The notes under the pieces: generated by a model
Databases searched by the model: none
Seen by the model: the letters and a program-made list of their open reading frames with translations, nothing else
What the model was told of the DNA's origin: nothing
Position numbers and translations under genes: made by a program
Part shown: positions 1 through 8,496 of the stretch, piece by piece
How the letters are laid out: each line of letters begins with the position of its first letter
Numbering within the stretch: the stretch's first letter is position 1
DNA from: 4572-123 sp002084545
GTDB taxonomy: Bacteria; Desulfobacterota; Desulfobacteria; Desulfobacterales; 4572-123
Length of the DNA stretch: 64,000 nucleotides
Assembly: GCA_029939715.1 (NCBI GenBank)
Contig: JAOZSJ010000002.1
Span: 8,559-72,558 of the forward strand
Direction: 5' to 3'

Positions 1-2
1 TT

Positions 3-809
3 CAGGACGGTACCGTAATTTCATATCGGGTATATACCATGTTTTTTCGCGAAGGACTATTTTTCGTCTATCTTCCTTCCGAACGTACGGATGATGATAT
101 TATGGATTTTCTTTCCCAGAGAAAAAAAATCATAAACGAACTGCTTTCCCAGAGAATGCCGTCCCTGGTTTCATTATGTGTGCTGGTTGCCGACCTGCAG
201 GATTCGGTTAAAATCAGTTCGGAACTGATGCCGGAAGAATATTTTGAATTAATAAACCAGCTCTGGAAAACACTGGGTGCTTCTTTTGAGAAGTATTTCG
301 GCATTCACGGCAAGCATGCCGGCGACGGAATGCTGTACTATTTCATTCAGAAACCGGGCCGCAACTATATTTCCGATGCCGTCAACTGTTCTCTGGAAAT
401 CAAGGAAAAAATGATTCAATTCAGCAGTGAATGGAAAATACGCAAGAGATGGCGCAATGAACTGTATCTTAACATCGGCATTAATGAGGGACAGGAATTT
501 TTCGGCACCATCAAATCAGCGGGCAACATAATATTTACCGCTCTGGGAGACAGCATCAATTATGCGGGAAGATTATCCGACTTTGCCCGCTACGGTGCAA
601 TCTGGGCAACAAAAAACATCATCAGCAAAATACCACCCGAAGATATGAAAAAAATCAATTTCGGGGTTCAGCGTCAAGAGCATGACCGCAATATCTTTAT
701 CCAGAACTCTTTTTCACGCATTCTGGATATGATGGATGAAAAAAAACGCGATTATTCCAAATTCAAAGATATTGCAACTCTGCCGATAACGGAAATTTTT
801 CGATCATAG
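3..809 (+). CDS. class III adenylate/guanylate cyclase domain protein (5' partial)
   Basis: The C-terminal part is a class III nucleotidyl cyclase catalytic domain. It shows the first metal-binding region (VADLQDS), the second (HAGDGML), a glycine turn (GINEGQEFFGTI) and the GDSINYAGRL segment that corresponds to GDxVNxAARL. Both predicted metal-ligand aspartates are present, so activity (cAMP or cGMP from ATP or GTP) is plausible. The frame is open back to the first bases of the window, so the ATG at 39 is probably internal and the N-terminal sensor or regulatory part is missing. It is convergent with the hypothetical gene ending at 819. The nucleotide specificity cannot be read here. Confidence 0.8.
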   Translation, partial: QDGTVISYRVYTMFFREGLFFVYLPSERTDDDIMDFLSQRKKIINELLSQRMPSLVSLCVLVADLQDSVKISSELMPEEYFELINQLWKTLGASFEKYFGIHGKHAGDGMLYYFIQKPGRNYISDAVNCSLEIKEKMIQFSSEWKIRKRWRNELYLNIGINEGQEFFGTIKSAGNIIFTALGDSINYAGRLSDFARYGAIWATKNIISKIPPEDMKKINFGVQRQEHDRNIFIQNSFSRILDMMDEKKRDYSKFKDIATLPITEIFRS

Positions 810-818
810 CAGACTTCC

Positions 819-1307
819 CTACTTTCCGTTTATCTCCGAAATCATTGATGCTATTTTGTTTGCCATTTGGGAAATGTTTTTTTTCGGATCAAGATTCGGG
901 TCTACAGCAGCAGATCCCTCGGAATTTTCAAATGGCAACAGGTCGTAAGCCGTAATCTCTTCCCTGCCCTTCTGCGATTCCGCAGCTATATCACTTTTAA
1001 AATCATGTGAAGATGTTTTTTTTTCACTGTCTGCACTCATTTCGCCTGCCGGTGTCAATGCAAGGTGATTTCCCCTCCTGTCAAAAACAATCGAAAGCGG
1101 AACCATGGCTTTGATATCAAGCTTGTAGGCCACTTGCTTATCAACAACAACAATATCCCCCTGGCGGGTTCCGATTGCCTTGAGCATATCGAGATGATAC
1201 CGCTGTTTAAAAATTTTTCTGATCGTACTCCAGTCAAAGCCCTTGCATAGTTCACTGATAAAATGCTTTTCGCTGTTTTTAATACAATTCGAACTATTGA
1301 CTTTCAC
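819..1307 (-). CDS. hypothetical protein
   Basis: A protein of about 162 residues that I do not recognise. It has no signal peptide or membrane segment. The N-terminal two thirds look folded, with alternating hydrophobic stretches such as GDIVVVDKQVAYKLD. The C-terminal third is polar and probably disordered, with a short helix at the very end. The frame extends to a GTG at 1322, but GGGGGGA lies six bases upstream of the GTG at 1307, so I chose 1307. It lies 25 bp downstream of the GGDEF response regulator on the same strand and may be co-transcribed with it, which would suggest a signalling-related job. That link is inference only. Confidence 0.6.
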   Translation of the reverse strand: MKVNSSNCIKNSEKHFISELCKGFDWSTIRKIFKQRYHLDMLKAIGTRQGDIVVVDKQVAYKLDIKAMVPLSIVFDRRGNHLALTPAGEMSADSEKKTSSHDFKSDIAAESQKGREEITAYDLLPFENSEGSAAVDPNLDPKKNISQMANKIASMISEINGK

Positions 1308-1332
1308 TTTTATTCCCCCCACAATATCAGTA

Positions 1333-2271
1333 TTAATGTTGATCCGGTTCCATGGTTGTCCTGTTTCTGCCGTCCTGCTTTGATTTATAAAGTAATTTAT
1401 CGGCGTGTTTGATTATTTCATCCGTTGTAATAATCATATCGCCGGTTAAAGGTAGATAACAACTGATACCGAAACTTGCCGTAATGCAAATCGACACATC
1501 ATTAATGATAGTTTTCTGTCGGGCAACTTTTCGACGTATTCTCTCCGCCAGTTCATAGGCTCCCGCTTTTTCTGTTTCAGGTAAAACAAAAAGAAATTCT
1601 TCTCCGCCGTAACGTACGACCCAGTCTATTTTTTTGCGTACGGATTGCATCAGACAGGACGAGAAATTTTTCAGTACCTCATCACCCGCCAGATGTCCGA
1701 AGGTATCATTGACCTTTTTAAAATGATCAATATCACACATGATAACCGACAGTGCGCGATTGTATCTTTTTGATCTTGATATTTCAACAGGCAGGTGTTT
1801 GTTGAGATACCATTTGTTGTAACAACCGGTCAGAGAATCTGTTACAGACATCCGTTTTATTTTTTCATTGGCACGATGCAGGGATTTTTCCAGTTCCAGA
1901 ATACGGATACCGGTGTTGATCCGGGCAATCAATTCAGCGTGGAGAAATGGTTTGCTCAGATAATCATCCGCACCTGCTTCCAGGCCGGCAATAATGTCAT
2001 CCTTTGAATCCCGGGCAGTCAGCAGGATGATAAAGACATATCCGGGCAGTTGCTTCTTTCTAAGAGCCCTGCAAAGATCCAGGCCGTTCATGCCCGGCAT
2101 CATCCAGTCCGTAAGAACAATAGGAAAGAATTCATCGCTGAACAGGTTCAGCGCTTTTAAACCGTCTTCAGCCGCGACAACTTTATGTCCGGATTTCACC
2201 AGGGTATTTTCAAGAAGTTTTCTGCCGATCGGATCATCATCGGCTATCAATATGGGGAATCTGTTTTTCAT
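1333..2271 (-). CDS. response regulator with GGDEF domain (diguanylate cyclase)
   Basis: A 312-residue PleD/WspR-like protein. The receiver domain spans residues 5-120, with acidic pocket ADDD at 10-13, phospho-acceptor Asp55 (VLTDWMMPG) and Lys107 (LSKPF). A GGDEF domain spans about 140-305, with the active-site loop GGEEF at 222-226. It should make c-di-GMP from two GTP when its receiver is phosphorylated. The inhibitory I-site, normally RxxD just before the GGDEF loop, reads KKID here, so product inhibition may be weakened. No histidine kinase is adjacent. The ATG at 2271 is the first good start. Confidence 0.93.
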   Translation of the reverse strand: MKNRFPILIADDDPIGRKLLENTLVKSGHKVVAAEDGLKALNLFSDEFFPIVLTDWMMPGMNGLDLCRALRKKQLPGYVFIILLTARDSKDDIIAGLEAGADDYLSKPFLHAELIARINTGIRILELEKSLHRANEKIKRMSVTDSLTGCYNKWYLNKHLPVEISRSKRYNRALSVIMCDIDHFKKVNDTFGHLAGDEVLKNFSSCLMQSVRKKIDWVVRYGGEEFLFVLPETEKAGAYELAERIRRKVARQKTIINDVSICITASFGISCYLPLTGDMIITTDEIIKHADKLLYKSKQDGRNRTTMEPDQH

Positions 2272-2615
2272 TTTATTTTGTCAAAGGTATATCCATTTAA
2301 GTGCATTCCGTTATTCATAACACAAAATAAGATAAATTTAAATATATGGATATTTTATTTTGTGTGTACTTTCGTTCCTTAGACAACCGTTATTTCTAAA
2401 TGCCGAAAATTAAAAAAATTGCAGCATGAGTTTTTATTGACATTACAATTAATATATTTTATCGACTAAAAACAATTGATCGGCATCCTTGATAAATTCG
2501 ACTTTTTACGAATTTATCAAGGATGCCGATTAAATTTCAGCTTTTTGAAGCCTATCTTGATAAACTCTACGGTATATAAATTTTCAACTTACCAAACTAT
2601 AAGGATTGCCATCCA
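2272..2615. other. 344-bp intergenic region between divergent genes
   Basis: An AT-rich region between the divergent GGDEF regulator and the small 73-residue protein. Its main feature is the perfect inverted repeat at 2479-2530. No RNA gene or clear promoter pair was recognised. Confidence 0.6.
2479..2530. repeat. perfect 22-bp inverted repeat, 8-nt loop
   Basis: Arms at 2479-2500 and 2509-2530 are exact reverse complements around the loop ACTTTTTA. The core (2493-2519) matches 40478-40504 at the end of dnaG in 26 of 27 bases, so it belongs to the dispersed repeat family in this genome. It has no U-run typical of a terminator. It could fold in RNA on either strand. Confidence 0.85.
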
Positions 2616-2837
2616 ATGAATAAATCTTCAGATACGATCACCATCAATGCTGTTGTTGAGATGCCTGCCGCGGCCCTTCAGGATATTGTTAAAACGGCAA
2701 AACAACTGACCGGGCGGGATGAAAAAGGTGCTTACCGCGTGGATACCGCGGATGTGGTCGGCGGGATGATATCAATGTTTTTAGTAGAAAAAGATTTTGA
2801 AACATATGTTAAAGATGTAAAAAACTACAACCTTTGA
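2616..2837 (+). CDS. small hypothetical protein, 73 aa
   Basis: A 73-residue acidic, probably cytosolic protein with no membrane segment. AAGGA at 2601-2605 lies ten bases before the ATG and supports it as real. The composition (alternating helix-forming stretches, 'EMPAAALQDIVKTAK' then 'DVVGGMISMF') suggests a compact alpha/beta fold, but I recognise no family. It lies 62 bp upstream of the enoyl-CoA hydratase on the same strand and may belong to that transcription unit. No function is assigned. Confidence 0.55.
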   Translation: MNKSSDTITINAVVEMPAAALQDIVKTAKQLTGRDEKGAYRVDTADVVGGMISMFLVEKDFETYVKDVKNYNL

Positions 2838-2899
2838 GGATTTTGCAAAAATAATATCGAAATTTTCTTTTAAACTGTCGCCGGCCAGGGGGAATGATT

Positions 2900-3664
2900 A
2901 TGGAATATGAATGCATTATTTATGAAAAAACTGAACAAATTGCTGTTATCTATCTGAATCGACCACATGTTTTGAACGCAATGAATAAACAGTTATGGCT
3001 TGACATGCAAAACGCTTTGGAAGATGCAAAAAACAGCCTGGAAATAAAAGTATTAATCATAACCGGCAAAGGCCGGGCATTTTCCACTGGTGCCGATCTA
3101 AAGGAATCCAAGAACAGAAACCTTGAGGACTATCGTGATTATCTGATAGAACTGCAAGAAGCCTCAAGAAAAATAATCCGTTTTGAAAAACCCACCATTG
3201 CAGCGATTAACGGGTATGCACTGGGTTCAGGCTATGAGCTTGCTCTGGCATGTGATATACGGCTGGCGGCCGAAGATGCAAAAATCGGTTCCCCCGAGGC
3301 CAGGGTAACCTCCTCGGTCACCGGAGGTGCCATGCGACTGGTTCAAAACCTGATCGGTCCGGGCAAAGCCAGGGAGCTTCTTTTTACCGCTGAATACATT
3401 GACGGCAGGGAAGCCGCAAGAATAGGACTGATCAACAAAGCTGTAAAGCCCGGGCAATTAATGAACGAAGCCCTGCAAATGGCTGAAAGAATTTCCGTCA
3501 ATTCAGCCTTTTCCCTGAAGATGATCAAAAAAGGGCTGAACATGGCCCAGGGTGAGGTAAGTCTCGAAGCCCTTATGGAATATGAAGTTGAAGCCTGCCT
3601 TGCCTGCGTGGCAACAAAGGAAAGAAGCGAATCGTTGAATAAATTTGAAAACCGCAAACGTTAA
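2900..3664 (+). CDS. enoyl-CoA hydratase/isomerase family protein
   Basis: A crotonase-fold protein of about 254 residues. The oxyanion-hole stretch is GRAFSTGADL. The two catalytic glutamates of true hydratases are present, in GSGYELALACD and in GSPEARV (residues 115 and 135 when counted from the ATG at 2894). It should add water across 2-enoyl-CoA, although crotonase paralogues vary in substrate. I prefer the second ATG at 2900 because the GGGGG at 2888-2892 is seven bases upstream of it but only one base from the ATG at 2894. The gene ends 14 bp before the ADP-forming acyl-CoA synthetase, so the two probably form an acyl-CoA degradation unit. Confidence 0.9.
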   Translation: MEYECIIYEKTEQIAVIYLNRPHVLNAMNKQLWLDMQNALEDAKNSLEIKVLIITGKGRAFSTGADLKESKNRNLEDYRDYLIELQEASRKIIRFEKPTIAAINGYALGSGYELALACDIRLAAEDAKIGSPEARVTSSVTGGAMRLVQNLIGPGKARELLFTAEYIDGREAARIGLINKAVKPGQLMNEALQMAERISVNSAFSLKMIKKGLNMAQGEVSLEALMEYEVEACLACVATKERSESLNKFENRKR

Positions 3665-3678
3665 AACGGGGGATTACC

Positions 3679-5829
3679 ATGCTATCTCATGTTCTTGATG
3701 CCGATTCGGTTGCCATTGTAGGGGCTTCCAGAAATGAAACTAAAAGAGGATTTCAAGCCATCCGGACTTTGACCGAAGAAAAATATGAAGGCCGGATTTA
3801 TCCGATCAACCCTAAAGAAACATCCGTTCTTGGTTTTAAATGCTATAAAAAAATCACGGATATTAAAGATACCGTGGATCTGGCACTTATTACGACACCT
3901 GCATCCACGCTTCCCGCCATCCTGGAAGATTGTGGGGCCAAGGGTGTACATGGAGCGGTTATTATTGCAGGCGGGTTTGGGGAAACAGGCGCAAAGGGAA
4001 AAAAGTTTGAAGATGAAATCATCCGCATCGCCAAGGAAAAAAACATCCGTCTCATCGGCCCCAACACTTCCGGAATGATGAATCTGACTAAAAAATTAAA
4101 TCTTGTGGGTTTAAGGGATGCGCCCGTGGGTGATATTGCCCTGCTGACTCAAAGCGGCAACATGGCGCTGACGTTGATTACCGAAGCAAAATTGAAAAGC
4201 CGCAAGGGTTTTTCTTATTATGTCGGAGTGGGCAATGAAGCCGATATTAAATTTCATGAATACCTGGAATTTTTCCGAAAAAACCCAAAAACAAAAGCAA
4301 TTCTGATGTACGTTGAAGGCATGCGCCAGGGACGTCAGTTTCTACAACAGGCTTATAAAACAACCATTGAAAAACCGGTTGTTTTACTTAAGAGCGGACG
4401 CTCCTCCACCGGGCAAAAATCCGCGGGTTCCCATACCGGTGCATTGGCAGGTATGTCTGAAGTGGCACGTTCAGCCTTTGAGAGGGCCGGAATTATAGTC
4501 ATCGATAATCCGGATGAACTCTTTCCGGCAGCCGAAGCTCTGTCGAGCCTGCCGCCCATAAAAAACAACAGCATTGCTATCCTTGCCGACGGCGGTGGCC
4601 ATGCCACGATTGCAGCCGACCTTTTAACCGACCTGGGTGTCAATATCCCTGAATTGAAAGACAAAACCAAGGCTCGTCTAAAAAAAATCCTGCCCGGCGC
4701 CGCAAGTGTTGTGAATCCTGTTGATGTTGCCGGAGGCACTGACTCGGATCCGGCTGTTTTTGCCGATTGTGCCCAGGTGATGTTAAATGACCCCGGCGTC
4801 GGCGGACTATTGATCGTGGGGCTTTTCGGAGGTTACGGCATCCGCTTTGCCGAAAGTCTGGCCATGATTGAGGAGGACGCGGCCCACCGTATGGGCAAAA
4901 TGGTAAAAAACGGCAACAAGCCCATAGTGCTGCACAGCCTCTACAGTTCAGTTAATCCTCATTCTCTGCAGCTCCTGAAGTATTATAACATACCGGTATA
5001 TGATTCGCTCAATATCTCCTGTAAATGCATCGGCGTACTGGCCCAGCGGGGTTATTTCCTTAATTCCTATCATGCCAAAACCAACTTTGTGTTTAACTGG
5101 GGCGGCAAAGCCACCTCCGAAGGCGTGCGGATAATAAAAGACTGCGCCCGGGAAGGCCGGCGCAATCTACTGGAAACCGAAGCCAAAAGACTGCTTCAAC
5201 TGCACGGTGTGCCCGTACTTTTCGATCGCCTGGCCGAAACAGCGGATGAGGCCGTTAAATTCGCAGCCCAAATTGATGGAGATGTGGTTCTCAAGATTGT
5301 ATCTCCCGACATCCTGCATAAAAGCGATGCCGGGGGCGTTTGTACGGGGCTGAACAATGAATCCCAGGTACGGACGGCATTTAAAAAAATCATGAAAAAT
5401 GCTCTGGCTTTCAATAAAAACGCGGACATAAGAGGCGTTCTGGTATCTCCCATGGCCGGCAAGGGCGTTGAGGTAATCATCGGTACCAAAATAGATGACC
5501 AGTTTGGGCCTATTATCATGTATGGACTTGGCGGGATACTGGTTGAAATTTTAAAAGATGTCAGTTTCAGGGTGCTGCCCATCTCGGCCTTGAACGCCAA
5601 GAAGATGATCGAGGAAACCAAATCATTTCCGATTCTGAAGGGAATCCGGGGTCAGCGTGCAAGTGACATCAAAGCTGTTAAAACGTTGCTGCTTAAATGT
5701 TCGGAAATAATTGAATCCTATCCTGAAATACAGGAAATGGACTTAAACCCGGTTATTGTGCATGAAAAAGGAATCAGCCTGGTGGATGCCCGTATCATAT
5801 TGAAAAATGATACTGCCTCCTCCCTGTAG
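3679..5829 (+). CDS. acetate/acyl-CoA ligase (ADP-forming), fused alpha-beta
   Basis: A 716-residue NDP-forming acyl-CoA synthetase. The CoA-binding Rossmann domain is at 1-135 (VAIVGASRNETKRG), followed by flavodoxin-like ligase domains to about 460 and an ATP-grasp domain at about 490-710 (VVLKIVSPDILHKSD). The phosphohistidine of the family is His252 in SAGSHTGALAG. It converts acyl-CoA, ADP and phosphate to acid, CoA and ATP, which conserves energy by substrate-level phosphorylation. The pairing with an enoyl-CoA hydratase suggests an organic or aromatic acid as substrate. The exact acyl group cannot be read from the sequence. Confidence 0.93.
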   Translation: MLSHVLDADSVAIVGASRNETKRGFQAIRTLTEEKYEGRIYPINPKETSVLGFKCYKKITDIKDTVDLALITTPASTLPAILEDCGAKGVHGAVIIAGGFGETGAKGKKFEDEIIRIAKEKNIRLIGPNTSGMMNLTKKLNLVGLRDAPVGDIALLTQSGNMALTLITEAKLKSRKGFSYYVGVGNEADIKFHEYLEFFRKNPKTKAILMYVEGMRQGRQFLQQAYKTTIEKPVVLLKSGRSSTGQKSAGSHTGALAGMSEVARSAFERAGIIVIDNPDELFPAAEALSSLPPIKNNSIAILADGGGHATIAADLLTDLGVNIPELKDKTKARLKKILPGAASVVNPVDVAGGTDSDPAVFADCAQVMLNDPGVGGLLIVGLFGGYGIRFAESLAMIEEDAAHRMGKMVKNGNKPIVLHSLYSSVNPHSLQLLKYYNIPVYDSLNISCKCIGVLAQRGYFLNSYHAKTNFVFNWGGKATSEGVRIIKDCAREGRRNLLETEAKRLLQLHGVPVLFDRLAETADEAVKFAAQIDGDVVLKIVSPDILHKSDAGGVCTGLNNESQVRTAFKKIMKNALAFNKNADIRGVLVSPMAGKGVEVIIGTKIDDQFGPIIMYGLGGILVEILKDVSFRVLPISALNAKKMIEETKSFPILKGIRGQRASDIKAVKTLLLKCSEIIESYPEIQEMDLNPVIVHEKGISLVDARIILKNDTASSL

Positions 5830-5861
5830 CCTTGTGCAATGTAATATGTGACTGTCTGTAA

Positions 5862-6596
5862 CTATTCAACCTGTTTTACAAGCTGGGCATCGATTTTTTT
5901 CATTGCATCCATGAATTTGCGCCGATTTTGGCGGGCGTATGGATTATATCTGTTCATATCAAGAAAAAGCTGCCAGGTATCGTGCTCGACTACTCCCAGA
6001 ATGTGCAGCAGCCGCTTGTAACCCTCAGTATCTATATCCAGAGGACAGGCACCGAATTCTTCAAGCCCCCGGCCGATAAAATGGGTAAGGGCAAGACTGA
6101 CTGCAATCTGGCTATCATGTTTTTCCGGTGTTCCCTCAATCAGAATCAATCCCAGAGAGTGCAGATAATTTTTTACCTTTTCATATCCGGCCTTATCAAT
6201 TCTGGTATTATTTAGAAAAATTTTGCACCCCTGTAGAGACTTGGATGCGCTGTCCGGACCGAACATGGGGTGAGTGGCCAAAATAGAGACGGTTTCAGGC
6301 AGCAGGGATTCCATCCAACGTATGGGTGCCTCCTTTACCGAACACACATCCACGACGATCGCATTTTTATTGATAATCGGTGCGATATCCATTAACACAT
6401 TTTTTAAAGTCGAAATAGGGACACAAAGAATAATGTATTTCTGAGCGCAAACCTTTTCCAGGGAGGCCGGAATTCCGCCAAGTGTCTTGACCGCAGATGA
6501 GTTGCCCTTCCGGTTTGCTACGTTCACTTTAAAATCCCGGGCCAGATATCTGGTCGTCAAACGGCCGAAACGCCCAAAACCTATAATGCCGATCAT
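5862..6596 (-). CDS. tyrA: prephenate dehydrogenase (TyrA family)
   Basis: A 244-residue short-form TyrA. It has an N-terminal NAD(P) Rossmann motif (GIIGFGRFGRL), the middle strand with VVDVCSVKEAP, and the catalytic His region (ATHPMFGPDSA) that binds prephenate. It oxidatively decarboxylates prephenate to 4-hydroxyphenylpyruvate (or arogenate to tyrosine). There is no fused chorismate mutase or ACT domain, so feedback control would have to come from elsewhere, which fits the Tyr-rich attenuator upstream of aroE. It is the last gene of the aro operon, separated from aroC by the palindromic repeat and the N gap. Confidence 0.9.
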   Translation of the reverse strand: MIGIIGFGRFGRLTTRYLARDFKVNVANRKGNSSAVKTLGGIPASLEKVCAQKYIILCVPISTLKNVLMDIAPIINKNAIVVDVCSVKEAPIRWMESLLPETVSILATHPMFGPDSASKSLQGCKIFLNNTRIDKAGYEKVKNYLHSLGLILIEGTPEKHDSQIAVSLALTHFIGRGLEEFGACPLDIDTEGYKRLLHILGVVEHDTWQLFLDMNRYNPYARQNRRKFMDAMKKIDAQLVKQVE

Positions 6597-6686
6597 AATG
6601 CCTCTTTTATTTCCTCAAATTTTCGATTAACTGTTTTATGAATTTGTAATTTCATATAAAAATATTGCGATATCAATGCGGTAAAA

Positions 6687-6822
6687 GGGCAGCCACAAGG
6701 GCTGCCNNNNNNNNNNNNNNNNNNNNNNNNNNNNNNNNNNNNNNNNNNNNNNNNNNNNNNNNNNNNNNNNNNNNNNNNNNNNNNNNNNNNNNNNNNNNNN
6801 NNNNNNGCCACAAGGGCTGCCC
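6687..6822. repeat. palindromic repeat copies flanking the assembly gap
   Basis: The left copy (6687-6706) folds as GGGCAGCC-acaag-GGCTGCC. The right copy (6807-6822) resumes the same sequence inside the palindrome and ends in GGGCTGCCCCTAC. Copies on both sides of the Ns indicate that the break was caused by this repeat. Confidence 0.75.
6707..6806. other. assembly gap (100 N)
   Basis: Exactly 100 Ns between tyrA and aroC. This is a conventional scaffold gap, so the true size is unknown and further repeat copies or a gene could be missing here. Confidence 0.98.
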
Positions 6823-6830
6823 CTACATTT

Positions 6831-7907
6831 TTAATTTTTCACAATCTGACATAGCGCCAGGTCTGCAAGAACAAGGGCGGTCATGGCTTCCACAATCGGT
6901 ACGGCTCTTGGAACCACGCAGGGATCATGACGTCCCTTTGCATTCAGGATTGCATCATTGCCGTCATAATCCACCGTGTTTTGGGCTTTGCCGATGGTTG
7001 CCGGCGGCTTGAAAGCCACTTTGAATAAAATCGGCTCACCATTTGTAATTCCTCCCTGAATACCTCCGCTGAAATTAGTACGGGTACCCAGATGATCGTC
7101 CCTTTTTATAAACAGATCATTATGCGTTGAACCCTGCATGGCAGCGCCTGCAAATCCGGAACCGATCTCAAAGCCCTTGGACGCGGGAATGGATAGCATG
7201 GCCTGGGCCAACCGGGCTTCGGTTTTGTCAAAAACCGGTTCCCCGAGTCCGGCCGGCATATTTTTACAGATACAGGTAATAATGCCGCCGATTGAATCCG
7301 AATCTTCACGTGCCCTCATAATCTGTTTTTTTATCTGCCTTGCAGTTTCCGGGTCAGGACATCGGGTTGATGTTTTTTCAACCTGTCTTCGGGAAACATC
7401 GTGCCCCATTTCCGGGGCAGTTGCACTACCTGCGGCACTTACCCATGCCACGATCCTGATGCCATGGGTTTCAAATAAAAATTTTTCGGCAATGGCACCT
7501 GCCGCCACCCTGGCGGCGGTTTCCCGGGCACTGGCCCGCCCTCCCCCGCTGGCGGCGTTAATGCCGTACTTCATCCGGTATGTATAATCCGCATGGGAAG
7601 GCCGCGGGATATAGAGAGTATTACCATAATCAACCGGGCGGTGATCCCTGTTGTCAATCAGCAGGGCAATGGGGGTGCCCAGGGTCTGTCCGTTTTCCAC
7701 ACCCGACAATATACGAACAAGGTCCTTTTCGTTTCTGCCGGTTGTCAGATCGCTCTGCCCCGGACGCCGGCGATCCAGTTGAATCTGAATATCGGACTCA
7801 TTCAGACGGATACGAGGTGGACATCCGTCGATCACGGCGCCAATGCTTTTTCCATGGCTTTCACCAAAAGTGGTTACCTTAAATAAGATTCCGGTTGTGC
7901 TTGACAT
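6831..7907 (-). CDS. aroC: chorismate synthase
   Basis: FMN-dependent chorismate synthase, 358 residues from the ATG at 7907. It carries the signature GESHGKSIGAVIDG near the N-terminus, a second signature (NAASGGGRASARETAA) and the FMN/substrate region NFSGGIQGGITNG. It converts 5-enolpyruvylshikimate 3-phosphate to chorismate, the last shared step of aromatic synthesis. The frame runs upstream to 7964, but that would overlap aroK. The 7907 start has AAAGG upstream and begins with the usual MSSTTG, so it is preferred. It lies 13 bp after aroK. Confidence 0.97.
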   Translation of the reverse strand: MSSTTGILFKVTTFGESHGKSIGAVIDGCPPRIRLNESDIQIQLDRRRPGQSDLTTGRNEKDLVRILSGVENGQTLGTPIALLIDNRDHRPVDYGNTLYIPRPSHADYTYRMKYGINAASGGGRASARETAARVAAGAIAEKFLFETHGIRIVAWVSAAGSATAPEMGHDVSRRQVEKTSTRCPDPETARQIKKQIMRAREDSDSIGGIITCICKNMPAGLGEPVFDKTEARLAQAMLSIPASKGFEIGSGFAGAAMQGSTHNDLFIKRDDHLGTRTNFSGGIQGGITNGEPILFKVAFKPPATIGKAQNTVDYDGNDAILNAKGRHDPCVVPRAVPIVEAMTALVLADLALCQIVKN

Positions 7908-7920
7908 TATATCCAGCCTT

Positions 7921-8445
7921 TCATTTTTGAGAAATTTTTTCAATAATAAGGTTACATATTTCATCTATTGATCTTGAATCGGTGTCAATTGTTAAATTAG
8001 CTGCTTCTGTATAATATTGTTTTCTATTTTTAATAGTTATTTCGATCTCTTCAAGTAAACCTTTAGATGTAAGAGAGGGCCGCTGGTTCTTTGTATTCAG
8101 ATCTTGGACCATCCTTTTCCGGGTGGTTTCAGCATCGGCGCGCAACCATACAAGAATACCGTTTTTTTTCATTTCCGCAACATTGGCAGCATCCAGGACA
8201 ACCCCTCCTCCTGTAGCTACAACCTGAGATTTTTCCATGCATATCTGTTTTATGATCTGCTTTTCCAATTTGCGAAAATATTGCCAGCCCCGATCTTCCA
8301 CTATTTCGGCAATGGATTCATCGAAAGTTTCGACTATCATGCAATCACTGTCAAGAAAGCTCTTTTTCATCCGTTGAGCCAGTTTCCGTCCAACAGTAGT
8401 TTTACCGCTGCATCGAAACCCTATTAAAAAAATATTCATTTCCAC
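7921..8445 (-). CDS. aroK: shikimate kinase
   Basis: A 174-residue P-loop kinase with Walker A GFRCSGKTT, the shikimate-binding DSD (FLDSDCMI), the ATGGGVV motif and the lid arginine region (NQRPSL). It phosphorylates shikimate with ATP. The start is either GTG at 8445 or ATG at 8439, two codons later; the ATG is the more usual choice. It lies between aroA and aroC in the aromatic operon. A 12-bp stem-loop occupies the gap from aroA. Confidence 0.96.
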   Translation of the reverse strand: MEMNIFLIGFRCSGKTTVGRKLAQRMKKSFLDSDCMIVETFDESIAEIVEDRGWQYFRKLEKQIIKQICMEKSQVVATGGGVVLDAANVAEMKKNGILVWLRADAETTRKRMVQDLNTKNQRPSLTSKGLLEEIEITIKNRKQYYTEAANLTIDTDSRSIDEICNLIIEKISQK

Positions 8446-8459
8446 ACCAGGTAGTGATT

Positions 8460-8492
8460 TAAACTCAGGATCACAAAAAAATCCTGAGTTTA
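8460..8492 (-). promoter_or_regulatory. stem-loop between aroA and aroK
   Basis: A perfect 12-bp inverted repeat (arms 8460-8471 and 8481-8492, 9-nt loop) between two genes of the aro operon. On the transcribed strand no U-run follows it, so it is not a classic terminator. It may act as an mRNA-processing or stability element. Confidence 0.55.
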
Positions 8493-8496
8493 TATA

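Noticed and set aside
6593..6811. ORFs running through the N gap on either strand
   Set aside because: They exist only because the Ns are translated as unknown residues; nothing supports coding.
7964..7964. Upstream start for aroC (extra 19 residues)
   Set aside because: It would overlap aroK by 44 bp, while the ATG at 7907 has a Shine-Dalgarno and gives the standard N-terminus.
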